Positions 1 through 12,166 of a stretch of 64,000 bases of DNA are shown here, in pieces. Under the pieces are notes generated by a model. That model saw only the letters and a list, made by a program, of their open reading frames with translations. It was not told where the DNA came from and made no database searches. Positions within the stretch are counted from its first letter, which is position 1, and the number at the start of each line of letters is the position of its first letter. Both the position numbers and the translations under genes were made by a program. This DNA comes from Anarhynchus alexandrinus (Eukaryota; Chordata; Aves; Charadriiformes; Charadriidae): assembly GCA_008711295.1 (NCBI GenBank), contig VUYV01000614.1, forward strand, positions 1 to 64,000, read 5' to 3'.

Positions 1-30
1 TTCCAAACTGGTATTCTATGATTCTATGAC
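1..30 (+). mobile_element. CR1 3' tail, cut by the window edge
   Basis: The first bases read TTCCAA, then GTATTCTATGATTCTATGAC. This is the usual end of an avian CR1 3' UTR, two ATTCTATG units after the TTCCAAC box. The body of the element lies to the left of the window. Confidence 0.75.
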
Positions 31-2150
31 TGCATTGTCTGTGGGATTCTGCATTCCTTGGGTCCTTCCTTTCAAGGCTTTTTGGTAGATATGCTTTAGT
101 TAAACACAAGCTCTGAGGCTCAACCACATGGGAAGTAGCATGTATTTCTCTGTCCTTTGCTATGCTAAGGCTAAATAAGCTGATAGACTTTTTTGGCATT
201 CAATATCTATGAACAGCTAGGTCTCCCATTTCCCTAGAACCCCTTGTGTTTCAAGTCTCTTTTTTTCCTATTTTCCTAGTTTGATCCTTGTTGATAAATT
301 GCAGGCTACGATCTCCAGCTATAATGAGTCTGCCAGCAAAGAAAGAGATGCTGACAGATGGGTGGGTGCTTACAAGATGCTAAGCAGTAGGTGGAGGTTC
401 TCAAGACACATCAGCTGTGAAAAAAAGGGAAGAGGGATTACAACCCTCCTCACAGTCAGTTTTGTATGCCTGTCTCTCTATTTGTCTCCTTCTCTCCCAT
501 TATCCTTTCTCTAAAACACATAATTTCATCTGCTCCCTGTACTTTGTTTCCCTTACCTCCCCTGATGTATTTTTATATCCTTCAATGGGACTCACTGATG
601 CTTTAGTTTACTTACATCAAAGGGAATAGTATCTAACTTCTTTAGGATCCTTTCGAAATCCCATTCTTAGAACATAAATGCCTTGTTACGACTAGAATCG
701 GAACTCACTTGCTTGGCTGTAAAACCGGATACAGCTATAAGCTATAAACTGTAGACTAAAGTCTGCCAGACATATATTTCCCCCCTCTACTTTGCTTGCT
801 TGTTCCATGAAAACAACAGCTTGAAAATATTCTATCTCTGTAAGGGAAATATCTGCCAAATGTCTCGGACAGTTTGTTTGTAAATACACCTCCGACGAAG
901 GGCTTGCTGACTAAACCAGTAGACAGAATTCAGTGAAATGATTGAAAATGAATGAAAACTTAATCAACAGATAGAGATGCTAAATGTATCTAGAGCTAGT
1001 GGGTTGTGTATCTTTATATGGAATACATCACCAGGGTCAAGACCAGGTCTCATATCTGTAGTCACTGGAATCCTTCCCATTGACTTTGGTAGGCTCTATA
1101 TAGAAAAGAGGGCTTTCCAGGATTTGAAAGCAACTATCTTGTCCACCTTTCCCACTTACACTCAGACCACTGAGTATAAAGACAGTTTTACAAGGTCATC
1201 TCTAAATTACCTGCCCTGCTACCCTCATTTGCACAGGGGTGAGAGATGGCCATTACAATGCTGACATCGAAACAGCGTTGATAGGTTGTTCCTGGCTGCT
1301 GAAAATACGTGGAAAGGGCTACAGATGCTACCCTGAAGTGCCATATTGGAACACAGGACCCGCTTTGAGGAGGCCACTTCTCAAGGGACACAACTAAAAA
1401 TTAAAGCCACCAAAACATCTCAGGGAGAAATTGTTGAACCAAGTTGCTTGACTGCAATGCAGGAGTTACTGCGTAGCTTGCTTGTCTGTTAATAATCAGG
1501 TAGTTGTCAAAAATCATGACCATATTTACAATAATTGGACTAAGCATCTGGAAGATTTCATCATTTATCTAATTCCCAAATGAAATGGCCATTTGAACTA
1601 ATGAGCTAAAGCTTCACTCATTTGACCAAATGACAGTGCACATCTATGCCCAAGACTGCAGTGAACCCTGAGGTAAGAGCCAAATGAACTAGATCTGGAA
1701 GCTGTACAGCTGTATCAGCATGATGCTGTGCCAAGAGTAATTAGTTCTAATGAGAGGCTATACTGCACCTAGGATCAAACCCAGCATAGCTGAATGCTGA
1801 TTTATGTGGACATGCTATCTTTCTTAGAATTAGCTTAGGTATCTCTATAGCATGGGAGTTCATTGTACAGACTAGACACACTCTACACTTGCCTGTAGGT
1901 TAACAAGTCAAACAAAACAAAAAAAAAATCATGCAACTTTACACTCTCTTGGATCCTATGCAGTCATTTACGTAAATGTCAAGAAGGTAAACAGGGTGCA
2001 TAAAGCTATCACTTCAACTTCATTTAACATCCACTTCTCATGGTATAAAGCCATCCACAAAATACAGTATAATAACAAATGAGGCTCAGTGTCTTTCTGA
2101 ACCTTTAGAACAAGCTGATACTCTGTATGGAGCAAACAATCCATCAGACA
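31..2150. other. Intron-like sequence, nothing recognised
   Basis: AT-rich unique sequence. Short open frames here have no splice context, codon bias or family resemblance that I can see. No repeat was recognised apart from short A and T runs (for example near 1915-1930). Confidence 0.5.
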
Positions 2151-3810
2151 ATCACAGAATCACAGAACCATAACATGGTTTGGGTTGGAAGGGACCTTTA
2201 AGGATCATCTAGTCCAAGCTCCCTGCCACGGGCAGGGACATCTTTCACTAGATCAAGTTGCTCAGAATGCCATCCAACCTGACCTTGAACACTTGCGATG
2301 GTGGGGCATCAACAACTTCTCTGGGCAACCTGGTCCAGTATCTTACCACCCTCATAATAAAGAATTTCGTCCTTATAATCAGTCTAAATCTACCCTCTTT
2401 CAGTTTCAAATCATTGACCCTTGCCTCCTTGTCCTGTCACTACAAGTGTTCACAAAAAGTCTTTGTCTTTCTTATAAGCCCCTTTTATATAATGAAAGGC
2501 AGCAATAAGGTCTCCTTGGAGTCTTCTCTTCTCCAGACTGAACAATCCCAACTCTCTTCACCTTTCTTGATAGAAAAGGTGTTCCAGCCTTGTGATCACT
2601 TCTGTGGCACTTCTCTAGACCCACTCTAACAGGTTTATGTCTGTCTTGTGCTGGGGATCCAGAGCTGGATGCAGTACTCCAGGTGGGGTCTCACAAGAGC
2701 AGAGTAGATGGGGATAATCACCTCCCTTGACATTTTGGACACACTTCTTTTTATGCAACCCAGGATGCGATTGCTTTTCTGGGCTGCAAGTACACATTGC
2801 CAGCTCATGTCCAATTTTTTGTCCACCTCAAGTCCTCCTCTGCAGGACTGGTCTCAATCCATTCATCACCCGGTCTGTAGTGGTACTGGGGACTGCCCCG
2901 ACCCAGGTGCAGGACCTTACACCTGTCCTTGTTGAACTTCATAAAGTTCACATGGGCTCACTCCTCCAGCCTGTTCAGGTCCCTCTGGATGGCATCCCTT
3001 CCCTCAAGCTGTCAACTGCACCACTCAGCTTAGTGTCATCTGCAAACGTGCTGAGGGTGCACTCAATCCCACTGTCTATGCCACTGATGAAGATATTAAA
3101 CAGTGTTGGTCCCAGTATGGACTCTTGAGGGACACCATTCATTACTGGTTTCCATTTGGACATTGAACCATTGACTGTAACTCTTTGGATGTGGCAATCC
3201 AGCCATTTCCTTATCCATCCATTAAACCCACCTATATCCAATTTAGTGGCAAGAATGTTGTGAAGGACCAAAGGCCTTACAGAAGTCCAGATGATATCAG
3301 TAGCTCTTCATTTGTTCCCTGATGCAGTCATTCCACTGTAGAAGGCTGCTAGATTAGTCAGGCACAATTTTCCCTTGGTGAAGCCAAGTTCACTGTCTCT
3401 AATCACCTCCCTGCCATGCATATGCCTTGACATAGCTTCCAGGAGGATCTGTTCTATGATCTTACCAGGCAGAGAGGTGAGGATGACTGGTCGGTAGTTC
3501 CCAGGGTCCTCCTTTCTACCCTTTTAAAAAATGGGTGTGATGTTTCTCCCTTTTTCCAGTCACTAAAGACTTAATCTGAGTGCCATGACATTTCAAATAT
3601 AATGGAGAGTAGCTTGTCAACTGCATCAGCCAGTTCTCTCAGGACCCTGGGATGTATCTTGTCAGGTCCCATGGACTTATGTATATTCAAGTTCCTCACA
3701 AAGGTGGTCACAAGCCGGAGTTGGGTTACAATGGGAGGGACTTCATTCCCCCAGTCCCTGCTTTGAATTTCAGGGACTTGAGATATGTGGGAAGAGAGAT
3801 TACCATATAT
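2151..3810 (-). mobile_element. CR1 LINE, 5'-truncated, minus strand
   Basis: Seen: the left end begins ATCACAGAATCACAGAACC, followed by the CR1 3' UTR box (GGTTTGGGTTGGAAGGGACC, then GATCATCTAGTCCAA), so the element's 3' end is at the left. Moving right, the sequence passes backwards through the C-terminal part of ORF2 and the reverse transcriptase core (FADDTKL at 3029-3046) to the region between endonuclease and RT, where similarity fades near 3810. Known: CR1 copies usually lack their 5' part because reverse transcription stops early. The frame is broken several times, so this is an old, inactive copy. It lies in the same orientation as the CNTNAP exon. The right boundary is uncertain by some tens of bases. 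Confidence 0.93.
2635..3271 (-). pseudogene. CR1 ORF2 fragment, reverse transcriptase palm and C-terminal part
   Basis: The best-preserved piece (2975-3271, minus) reads through RT motifs: [14 protein letters not shown], then [17 protein letters not shown], then [12 protein letters not shown], where the two Asp residues are the catalytic pair. The usual GVPQGS motif carries Gly to Glu. A second piece (2635-2826) matches the downstream segment with [19 protein letters not shown] and [11 protein letters not shown]. The two pieces are in different frames and the intact start and end are missing, so no working enzyme can be made. Confidence 0.88.
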
Positions 3811-5257
3811 ATTGATAAAATATTACTTCCCTGTGAAAAAGGAAGTACAGTGACTGCTAATAGTGTTAACATTTTGATGATATAACTGTAAAGTTAGTTT
3901 TAAAATATGGGTGATTTCAGAAACTCTGTAATAACATTACTGATTTATGTTCAGTGAAATTTGTGTTGCCTGGAGAAAATATTTTTAAAGACATTTTACC
4001 TTCAGTTGTAAGAAGTCTAGAAACGTACAGAAAGGAGAAGAGAAATTAACTTCTCAATGAAAAGTAAAGGAATGAAAACTGAATGGCTTTAACCATTAAT
4101 GGTTTGGGAAAAATGATACCATAATATTTAGAAAAGATACAAATAGAAATCCAAGGGTGTTTTTTTTGCAAATATTAAAGAAACTAATACATGGTGAACA
4201 GGATTATTAAATTCCTCTGCAAATTCATCAGGAATACAGAACTCTTCAGAACGTCTGAAGCTTTTTATGACCTTTTCAGAGTGTTTTTATATGTTTTCAT
4301 TTTGAAATTTTCAAAGTATGTAAAAAAAAAAGGAATCAGATTGAAAAATAAAGAAAAAGGCTTTGTCAAATGAAGAAAAGAGCATCCTCTGAAGTGCCTA
4401 TCCTTCTCATATTTTTGATCCTTATTTTCTCCACCATTTAGTTTGCAGCCTGAAGGCACTTGATTCATTCTCTGCTGTGTGCAGTATCTACATCTGGTAG
4501 CTGCAAACTTGCAGTGACATTTCTTTGCGAATGGACAGGGAATTAGATCTACTGAGAGATGTTGTCCTGATTCAGCGAAAGCTGCTTTTTTCTTATGCGT
4601 ATGACTATGTTGTCACATTGTAAGACAAGAGTGCACACAAATAAATTGTTTTACTGTATATTTAAAAGACGTGAACTTTAATACATTATTGTCCTGCTTC
4701 CACGATACTTTCACATCTTCGTTCTAGTAAGATTTACAACTGGACCAGTAATTTCAACAACTGGTTTAAGTTGTTGAAATTGTTGTCTAGACTAAATATG
4801 ACTAAGTCCTAGCTTTCTGTTTACAGGAACCAACTTTGGTTTAATGGGAATTACATATGTTAAAATCCTTCTTTCATAATTTCGTTTTATGACTGTTCAA
4901 CTATATTTCCATATATCTGGCTGCCTAACTGAATAGACAGCTGTTTTCTTGTTCTTTCATTGCCTGTGTTGGATTAGACTCCCTCTACTATAATAATCTT
5001 TGCCTATTGTCTCCATGCTGAGCCCTTGAGATTCATTAACCTCACCTGTGGTTTTAAGCTTAGATATTCAATATATACCAGTTGACTCAGAAGCACTGTA
5101 CTACATTGCAGTATAGTCCTGGGAAATTCTGGGACTCCCACAGTCTGGGATTCCCAGAGTACTGGGAAATACTGGGGAGAGCAGATGACAGAAAAAAAAT
5201 GTTGAAAAGACAAGTGAAGAGAAGGCAGAAGGAAGCTGAAAGGTAGGAAAGATAGTA
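3811..5257. other. Intron-like sequence with one perfect hairpin
   Basis: AT-rich unique sequence without a recognisable exon or repeat family. The one structure seen is the inverted repeat at 4751-4780, listed separately. Confidence 0.5.
4751..4780. repeat. Perfect 11-bp inverted repeat (hairpin)
   Basis: ATTTCAACAAC at 4751-4761 is exactly complementary to GTTGTTGAAAT at 4770-4780, separated by an 8-base loop. No poly-T run or gene follows that would give it an obvious role. Confidence 0.8.
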
Positions 5258-6041
5258 ACTAGTAGTGTACCCCTGGGTTCAATCTTGGCTCCAGTTCTCT
5301 TCAGATCTTCATTAATGATCTAGATGATGACAGGGCAGAATGTACCCTCAGCAGTTTTACAGATGTCATGAAACTGGGATGTCCATGCTGCCATGCAGAG
5401 GGACCTCGACAGTCTGGAGAAATAGACTGACAAGAACGTCAGCAAGAGAAGTGCAAAGTCCTGCACCTGATGAGGAAAAACCCCATGCACCAGTACATGT
5501 TGGGGGGAAGCTGGAAAACAGCTGGAAAGCAGCTTTGCAGAAAAGGCCCTGGGGGTACTGATGGACACCAAGTTGAACACGAGCCAGTGATGTGCCCTGG
5601 TGGCAAAAAAACCAAATGGTATCCTGGGCTGCATTATCAGGATTGTTGCCAGAAGGTCGAGGGAGGTGATCCTTCCTCTCTACTCAGCACTGGTGTGGCC
5701 ACACCTGGAGTACTGTGTCCAGCTCTAGACTTCCCAGTACACGAGAGATGTGGACATACTGCAGACAGTCCAGTGAAGGGCCACTAAGATGACTTAAGGG
5801 ACTGGAGCACCTCACACATGAGGAAAGGCTGAGAAAGCTGGGACTGTTCAGCCTGGAGAAGAGAAGACTCAGGAGGGATCTCATCAATGTATATAAATAC
5901 CTGAAGGGAGCGTACAAAGAAGATGGACCCAGGCTCTTTTCAGTGGTGCCCAGTGACAGGACCAGAGACAATGGGTACAAACTGAAACACAGGAGGTTCT
6001 TTCTGAACTTTAGGAAACACCTTTTCAATGTGAGGGTGACA
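5258..6041 (+). mobile_element. CR1 LINE fragment lacking both ends, plus strand
   Basis: The sequence follows CR1 ORF2 from just before the RT catalytic motif (ATTAATGATCTAGATGATG; GTTTTACAGATGTCATGAA is the decayed FADDTK) through the C-terminal region (GTACTGTGTCCAGCTC; AGGAGGGATCTCATCAATG) to GTGAGGGTGACAG near 6041. There similarity stops, before the usual end of ORF2 and the whole 3' UTR. No ATTCTATG tail follows. All frames are broken. Being truncated at the 3' side is unusual for CR1 and implies a later deletion. Divergence from the other copies suggests an older or different subfamily. Confidence 0.9.
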
Positions 6042-8040
6042 GCTCTCTGTGAGGATTTATTTGAAGCCCACTGTAAATTTTTTCATCAGCTTCAGTGAAG
6101 AAGAATGCTGATGGGCAGTAGGACTATTAGTTCATTGATGATAATCTGCTTTTTGTCTCTGTTTCCCTTGCTTAACCTCTAATGCTGAATACATGCCGCT
6201 CTGGATGGAATTAGAACATAACAGTGAGCTGGCTTGCCGGAGCTCATGCTAGATAAGACTACAGTGATAGTCGCAGGTAGAAGGAAGAAATTAAAAAGTA
6301 TATTAATTACCAACAGTGTATCACTCAGTAAATGTGTGTTTCTGGAGCATGGTACCAGGATGGCTGTTGTCTGTATTCATATGGCTAGGGGATTCTAATG
6401 GTGTCTACTAAATAAGATTTTGCTAATGTGATCTATATTTCTGGCAGCTAAAAGTGTGCATTATTGCTGTTTCCCTGCATAATTCAGTTCCAAAAAGTAA
6501 ATCACAAAGTCCTACATTTTCCATTTTTCTCCAGTGCATGATTGCATTAGGAAAGTCAAAGAAATTATGGTTTGTTTCAAGTGAATATATAAATAAATAA
6601 AAAATTACAGGTCATTATTCTGCTAGTCTGTTGGCTAGTCTGCAGCATCAAGCTTAATTTTGTTGTGTACATGCCACTTTCACCAATATCCATCCCTATC
6701 TACATATTCTGAAACATTTACAGGTGTATTTCAGTCCTTCCTTATTGCTGTTTTACATGACTTCAGCTAGCAAACTATGGGGGTTTTTTTTGTCCCTTTC
6801 TGTTTTTCTGTGTTTAAGTGCATAATAGACTGGGATACTGCTGTGTGGAGTAATTTCCTCAAGCGCACATTTACAGCTGCACAGTTTCAACAATACTAGC
6901 ATTAAAAGTGGGCTATTCACTACCATAGTCTGCTCTCAAAAGGTGAAGAAGTTGCATATAGAAAGAGACATATCTGTTAGATGCAGCACTTCTCAGTTAC
7001 CGCTTGTTTCTGGTAGAGAGTGATTATGTCAGTGAGCTATTGTGTTTCCACGCACACACAAGATTAGATTACTCCTTTGGAGCAGAAGCTGGAGCAAAGA
7101 ACAGTGCAGACTTACAATCCTTCCCCAAGTTTTCCCTAGGGTGGTCCAACCTGCTGTCCGGCTGCAGCTGAGGGGAAACTTTTGACTGCTGGAAACCTGT
7201 CTCGACCTTTTCCAAAGCACACAGGCTACCTGCAACTACCTAAATGCTCTCCAGGTGCAAGGTAGCAAAAAAAAAATAAATGGTCCTGGCTTCTCTCACC
7301 TTGTGGACAGACACCAATTCTCTTTCTACTGGCAGACAACTACTTACTTACGCATGTAATTCATTATATTTTGGAAAGGCATAACTATACTGGAGCTCAA
7401 TATAAAGGGAAATCAGAACTGATTACAGCACCTTCCTCATCACGAGTAAGCATCTGTGTGAGGACAAAGATAAGGAGGGATTTGATTTTGGTAATAACTA
7501 AGAATCAGTTATTTTTATTTCACTTTAAAATACACTCAACTATCAACCAACCAATCAAACAGAAATACCATACTTCCTACATAGTAGATTAGATTGCTTT
7601 GGGGGATAAAAAACATTGCATTCAAATGAAAGTACCAAATTTTCTCATGAAAGATCATGCGAAGGCCAAATATGCCCTAAGAAGATAATTATTTATTATC
7701 ATTATTTATTAATTACTTCAGTTATGCTAATTGCACTCCAGCTGCCTTGTAGATAAGCACTTGGAAACAACTCTCATATTTTTATGATTATATTTTAGTT
7801 GATGTAGCAATTTTCAGCCATGGACATCAAGAATGAAAAATAACATTATCAGTCCTGCACAAACAGGGAACCAAAGCAAAGATATGTGAAAGGACTTGTT
7901 TAAGGTCAAACATCAGATGGTTAGAGCAGGGCTTGAAAAAATACCTACTTGCTTTACTTCTGAGGCAATAAATACAATTTCAGATACATGACGTTACCTC
8001 CTGTCCAGCCAGCCCTCTTCCAATAACTACTTAGCTGCCT

Positions 8041-8072
8041 GGAAGGAAGGAAGGAAGGAAGGAAGGAAGGAA
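8041..8072 (+). repeat. (GGAA)8 microsatellite
   Basis: Eight perfect GGAA units. GGAA is the core recognised by ETS-family transcription factors, and such tracts are also common neutral microsatellites. Nothing nearby shows a regulatory role. Confidence 0.95.
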
Positions 8073-11000
8073 CAGTGACTCAGTTGAAGGTCTTGTTGAT
8101 TCCTCTCATAAGTGTTACTAACGCTTGAAAAGATACAGCAGCAATATCTTCTGGTCTCTTTTGTGAGAGATGATTCACACAAAGGGAAATGTAGTCAGTG
8201 CACTGAGTGGAAAAGGAGAGGGCGTGTGTGCTTTTCTGTCTGTAGTGGGTTATGATAATATACTTCATTACATACTTTTAACTGCAACACTTTACCATGA
8301 AACTGAATTGGTCCTATGCAACAGAAGACACCACAACAAGGGGGAAGCACAGACATCAAAACAGAACTCTCCCATGCAGCATATAAAGGGTTTTGTGTAA
8401 CTGGTAGTTATTTTTTATTGGATGAAAGGAAAAATAAAAGTGGGTGCTAACATTCATGAAATCAGATTATGTCTGAGCACGGTAAAGTATCAGAGAGATT
8501 TTTGACAGGAGAGAACATCTTTTTTTCCTATGAAAAATTGCTATGAAGTTGGCACGGTTCTAAAAATGCTGAGCAATGGTTCTGAGTACTTACAAGCAGA
8601 TACAAAGGATATCAACCCCCACCTCTTGAATATGTCACGTTTGAATGTCATAAAAATCAGCCAAAATTGTAAATTGTATATCATACTAAAAGTGGTAAGA
8701 TCCTGATATGGGCCTGGAAAATAGACATCAAGACTATCACTCTTCTGTGGTGTGATTTTGAGAAAGCACATTGCCCGTGTCCTTTTCTTCCTCTTCTGTG
8801 GTGTTTTTCTTATTCTGTAATTTGCGTATTAGCTGTGGGTTCTGCTGTAGACTGTGGCTAAGACTTGTAAAGGTATTTAGATGCCTGGGTGGCAGCTACT
8901 GAAAAACTTTTATGTCTGGCCAGGTGCTCATGATGATATGAATTTATTGATTTTTCTGCCTGGCCATGTAAGTTTTTATCATTTGTAGTGGCTGTTTTAT
9001 AAGCAATTTTTCATGGCTGCTATTTATTTTTCTGTGGCTGTTCAGGGGTCACCATCAGGGTAAGGACCCTGTTGCACTATGGTCTGTACTAACACAATAA
9101 AAAAGGCTATCCAAAAATATGACTCAATCTTACTTTTAGTGTAGTAACTCTGTATATGAAAAAGGTGTGTGAGGGGGCAGGGTAGATGGACCTAGCTAAC
9201 TGTGGCTCCCTTTTATCAAAAGCTTTAAACAAAGATTTTATTCTCTGAAAACTATACTTGTAATAATTTACGGTTGTGTTTGGACCCCCCAAAATGGAAG
9301 ATGATATCTTCAGTATTTTTTACTTTTTTTTTTTCCTGCAGCAGGAAAAAATATCTACAAAAAGTACAAAGCAGAAGTATCACCGAGTGGTACGGGAGAC
9401 TGGGAGACAGAATTGACATGTTGGATGTAAAAAAGCGTGCTCTGACTTCATGGTAATTAGAGGTAGAAAACTCCCAAAACGCACTGGCAGAGGATAAAGG
9501 GCACAGCCAGGCGGTATGTGCTCTGTTTTGACCGGTATGTGAGTGAGGGACCTACTTGGTTCAGCCACCTTTTCTTAACTACTTTGCTTCACTGTATGCA
9601 TGACTCTTACGAAATGTAAAGCCAACAGGAGACCCATTCCTCTTTCCTGCTGTAACAGTGGAAAACATTAAAAGGGTGAGCGAAACGATTTATGACTGTA
9701 TAAAACATTTGTTGTTAAGAATTCATACTAATAGAGAGCTGTCTGCAGCGCACGAGTAGAGACAAAATGCACTGCTCTATTTTAAAAACAAAGTCAAGAC
9801 ATTTAGATCAGGAGCATATAAAAATCCTAAATTATGCAAGGTAGTGTAATGGCTGCCTTGTGATAGTAACTGACTTCATGTTTTTCTTAAAAAATAGATT
9901 CATTGTTTTCTTAACTTTTAAACAAAATTTTACATAAATGTTTTGATTTTCTTTTAACATGTAAGAGATTATACTTATGTGCAAGGTTTCTGAATGAAAA
10001 GTCAGAATAAGAAGTACTCTTTTCCCTTGTCCTCAGAACAACTACAGCAAGGCAAGTAGAGAGACAGAGACTGAATTGAGAGTGACAAAAATTAATTAAT
10101 TTTGATCATGAGTTAAGTTGATATTTTTCTAAACTAGCATTTAAACCATGATGAAATGCTGCAAAGTGTTAGGAAAATCTGTGGCGAAAACTTTATATGA
10201 ACATCTAGCATCTACTATATTATAATGTTCTCGCAAACACTTAAAGAGAAAAAAAGTATATACTTGAATCAATCTATTTTATTTCAAATTACGGGAAATT
10301 AAAAAAAAAATAAACGTAAACTGACATAGTTCAATGGCCAGATTTTACCCTGCAGTCAAGCAAGGTAAGAGTGCACATAAAACCAGTAAGTGAAGAAGAC
10401 ATCACTTTCTAATGTGTGGCAGAACACAAAGAATATGAAAGCATCCAAGGGATTTAACAAAGTCAAGATATCCTTCTTTGATTAAAAAACCCTCTGATTC
10501 TTGGATGAAGATAATTGTTACAGATCTAGCATATTTGATTTTCTTCCAAAAAGAGCGGAGATGGAAAATAGTGTTACACAGATTGTTGATGAGATGGATG
10601 AAGTATGGGTCATCAGAAAATTAAAGGACCTCTAATCTGTTTTGGGTCAAGTCATATTTAGTATTACAATGAATACCTTTGCACAAGAAGTCAGCATATG
10701 TCTATAGGGTTTTTTTTGCCAGTAATATAATGCTGGAAAGGTCAGAAAATAATATATCACAAATGGGATCCCAGTGTGATCAGTCAAAAATTCCTGGGAC
10801 TCAGTGGGCAAGGTAAGTGTGAATGCCATTGTACAAGGCAATAGTAAACCATTACTGGAATTAATGTGGATAGTTTTGATTATCTGTGTTTAAGAAAGAA
10901 GAATTCAATGTGAAATAAGTAGGGAGAAACTTATTAGCATAACCAGAGAAAGGAACAAGAGAAAATATCTTTGAGAAGAGATGATGTGAGTTTGTCTTGG

Positions 11001-12129
11001 TTAACATAGCAATTAAAAGCTGAGAGAAGATATGATTGCTCCATAAATACACCAGGGGAGAGTAAATGTTAGGAAGGGAAAATAATTAGTTCAGCCAAAG
11101 AACAATACTGAAACAAGAATGAAAGGCTATAAACAAGAGATGCAAATAAAACTGTTAGGAATTAGAAGATTTCTGACCAACAAAGGTGTGAAAGTCTGAA
11201 ACAACTGTCCAGCTGGCAAAAATTCAAACTATTTTCAATAGAGACTTGGACAAATCGACATGGGTTATGCATCGTGGTTGTCTGTGACAGCGGGGATCTA
11301 AATTCAAGAACCCAGAAGGTCTGTTCCTGTCATGTGCCTAAGACATCTGGTAATTTTGTGCAGTATAGTAAACATTTACTTTCTGAAGGAAAAAGGTCAG
11401 CATACGTGAAGAAGGTAACAAAGCATATGCAGTTTCGGCCAGCAACAGAAAGCAGACTGGAAATGAGGGCAAAGACCTGAGATGAGCGGGTGGGTGGTAG
11501 GGTTAGCAACAATTTGCCATGTGTTGCATGTATTTAGTGCAATACAAACCAAAGTTAGGGAGAACTATGCTTTTTGAATGCCAACCAGTTCCCACCATGA
11601 ACTTTATGTGACCTGTAACTGATTTATAAGACACTGCACATAAAATGACTATTAAAGTGGCATTTATGGCAATGAGAAAAGCATCTCAGCATCCTTGAAA
11701 GGAGAGGTGTAATACTGAGGAGATGCTGTACGGCACTGTGCAGTGCAAGGTCATGAATCCCATGCTGTCATTGAGGCAGACCACAGCAGAGCAACCTGCA
11801 CTGTGTCAGAGTCAAGGGCAGTTACAGAAGAGCTACTGATGGCCTTAATTTCCCCACAGCCCTGTGCCTAGGATTTTCTATTGGTCAGTTTTAGCCAGTT
11901 CCCCAGCCAGGATATTTATTTGCTGCCTTTGGCTTGCTCCCGCATGCCAGCCTGGGCACCTATCCCCATCTGCTAATTAAGAACAAGGATACAGGTGGAA
12001 CTGGCCTACTCAGATGGGCCATAAATTGCCCTGTTTGAATATCAGGCTTTTTTGCATCACCTACCTCATCTGAAAAGGAATCTTAACTTTAAAAGAATGG
12101 TGCTTGGAGTTCTTCAGACTAGGTTTTTT

Positions 12130-12166
12130 CTTGTTTTGTTTTATTTTGTTTTGTTTTGCTTTGCTT
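12130..12166 (+). repeat. Imperfect (TTTTG)n tract
   Basis: Repeated TTTTG/TTTTA units (TTGTTTTGTTTTATTTTG, then GCTTTGC). Simple low-complexity sequence. Confidence 0.8.
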
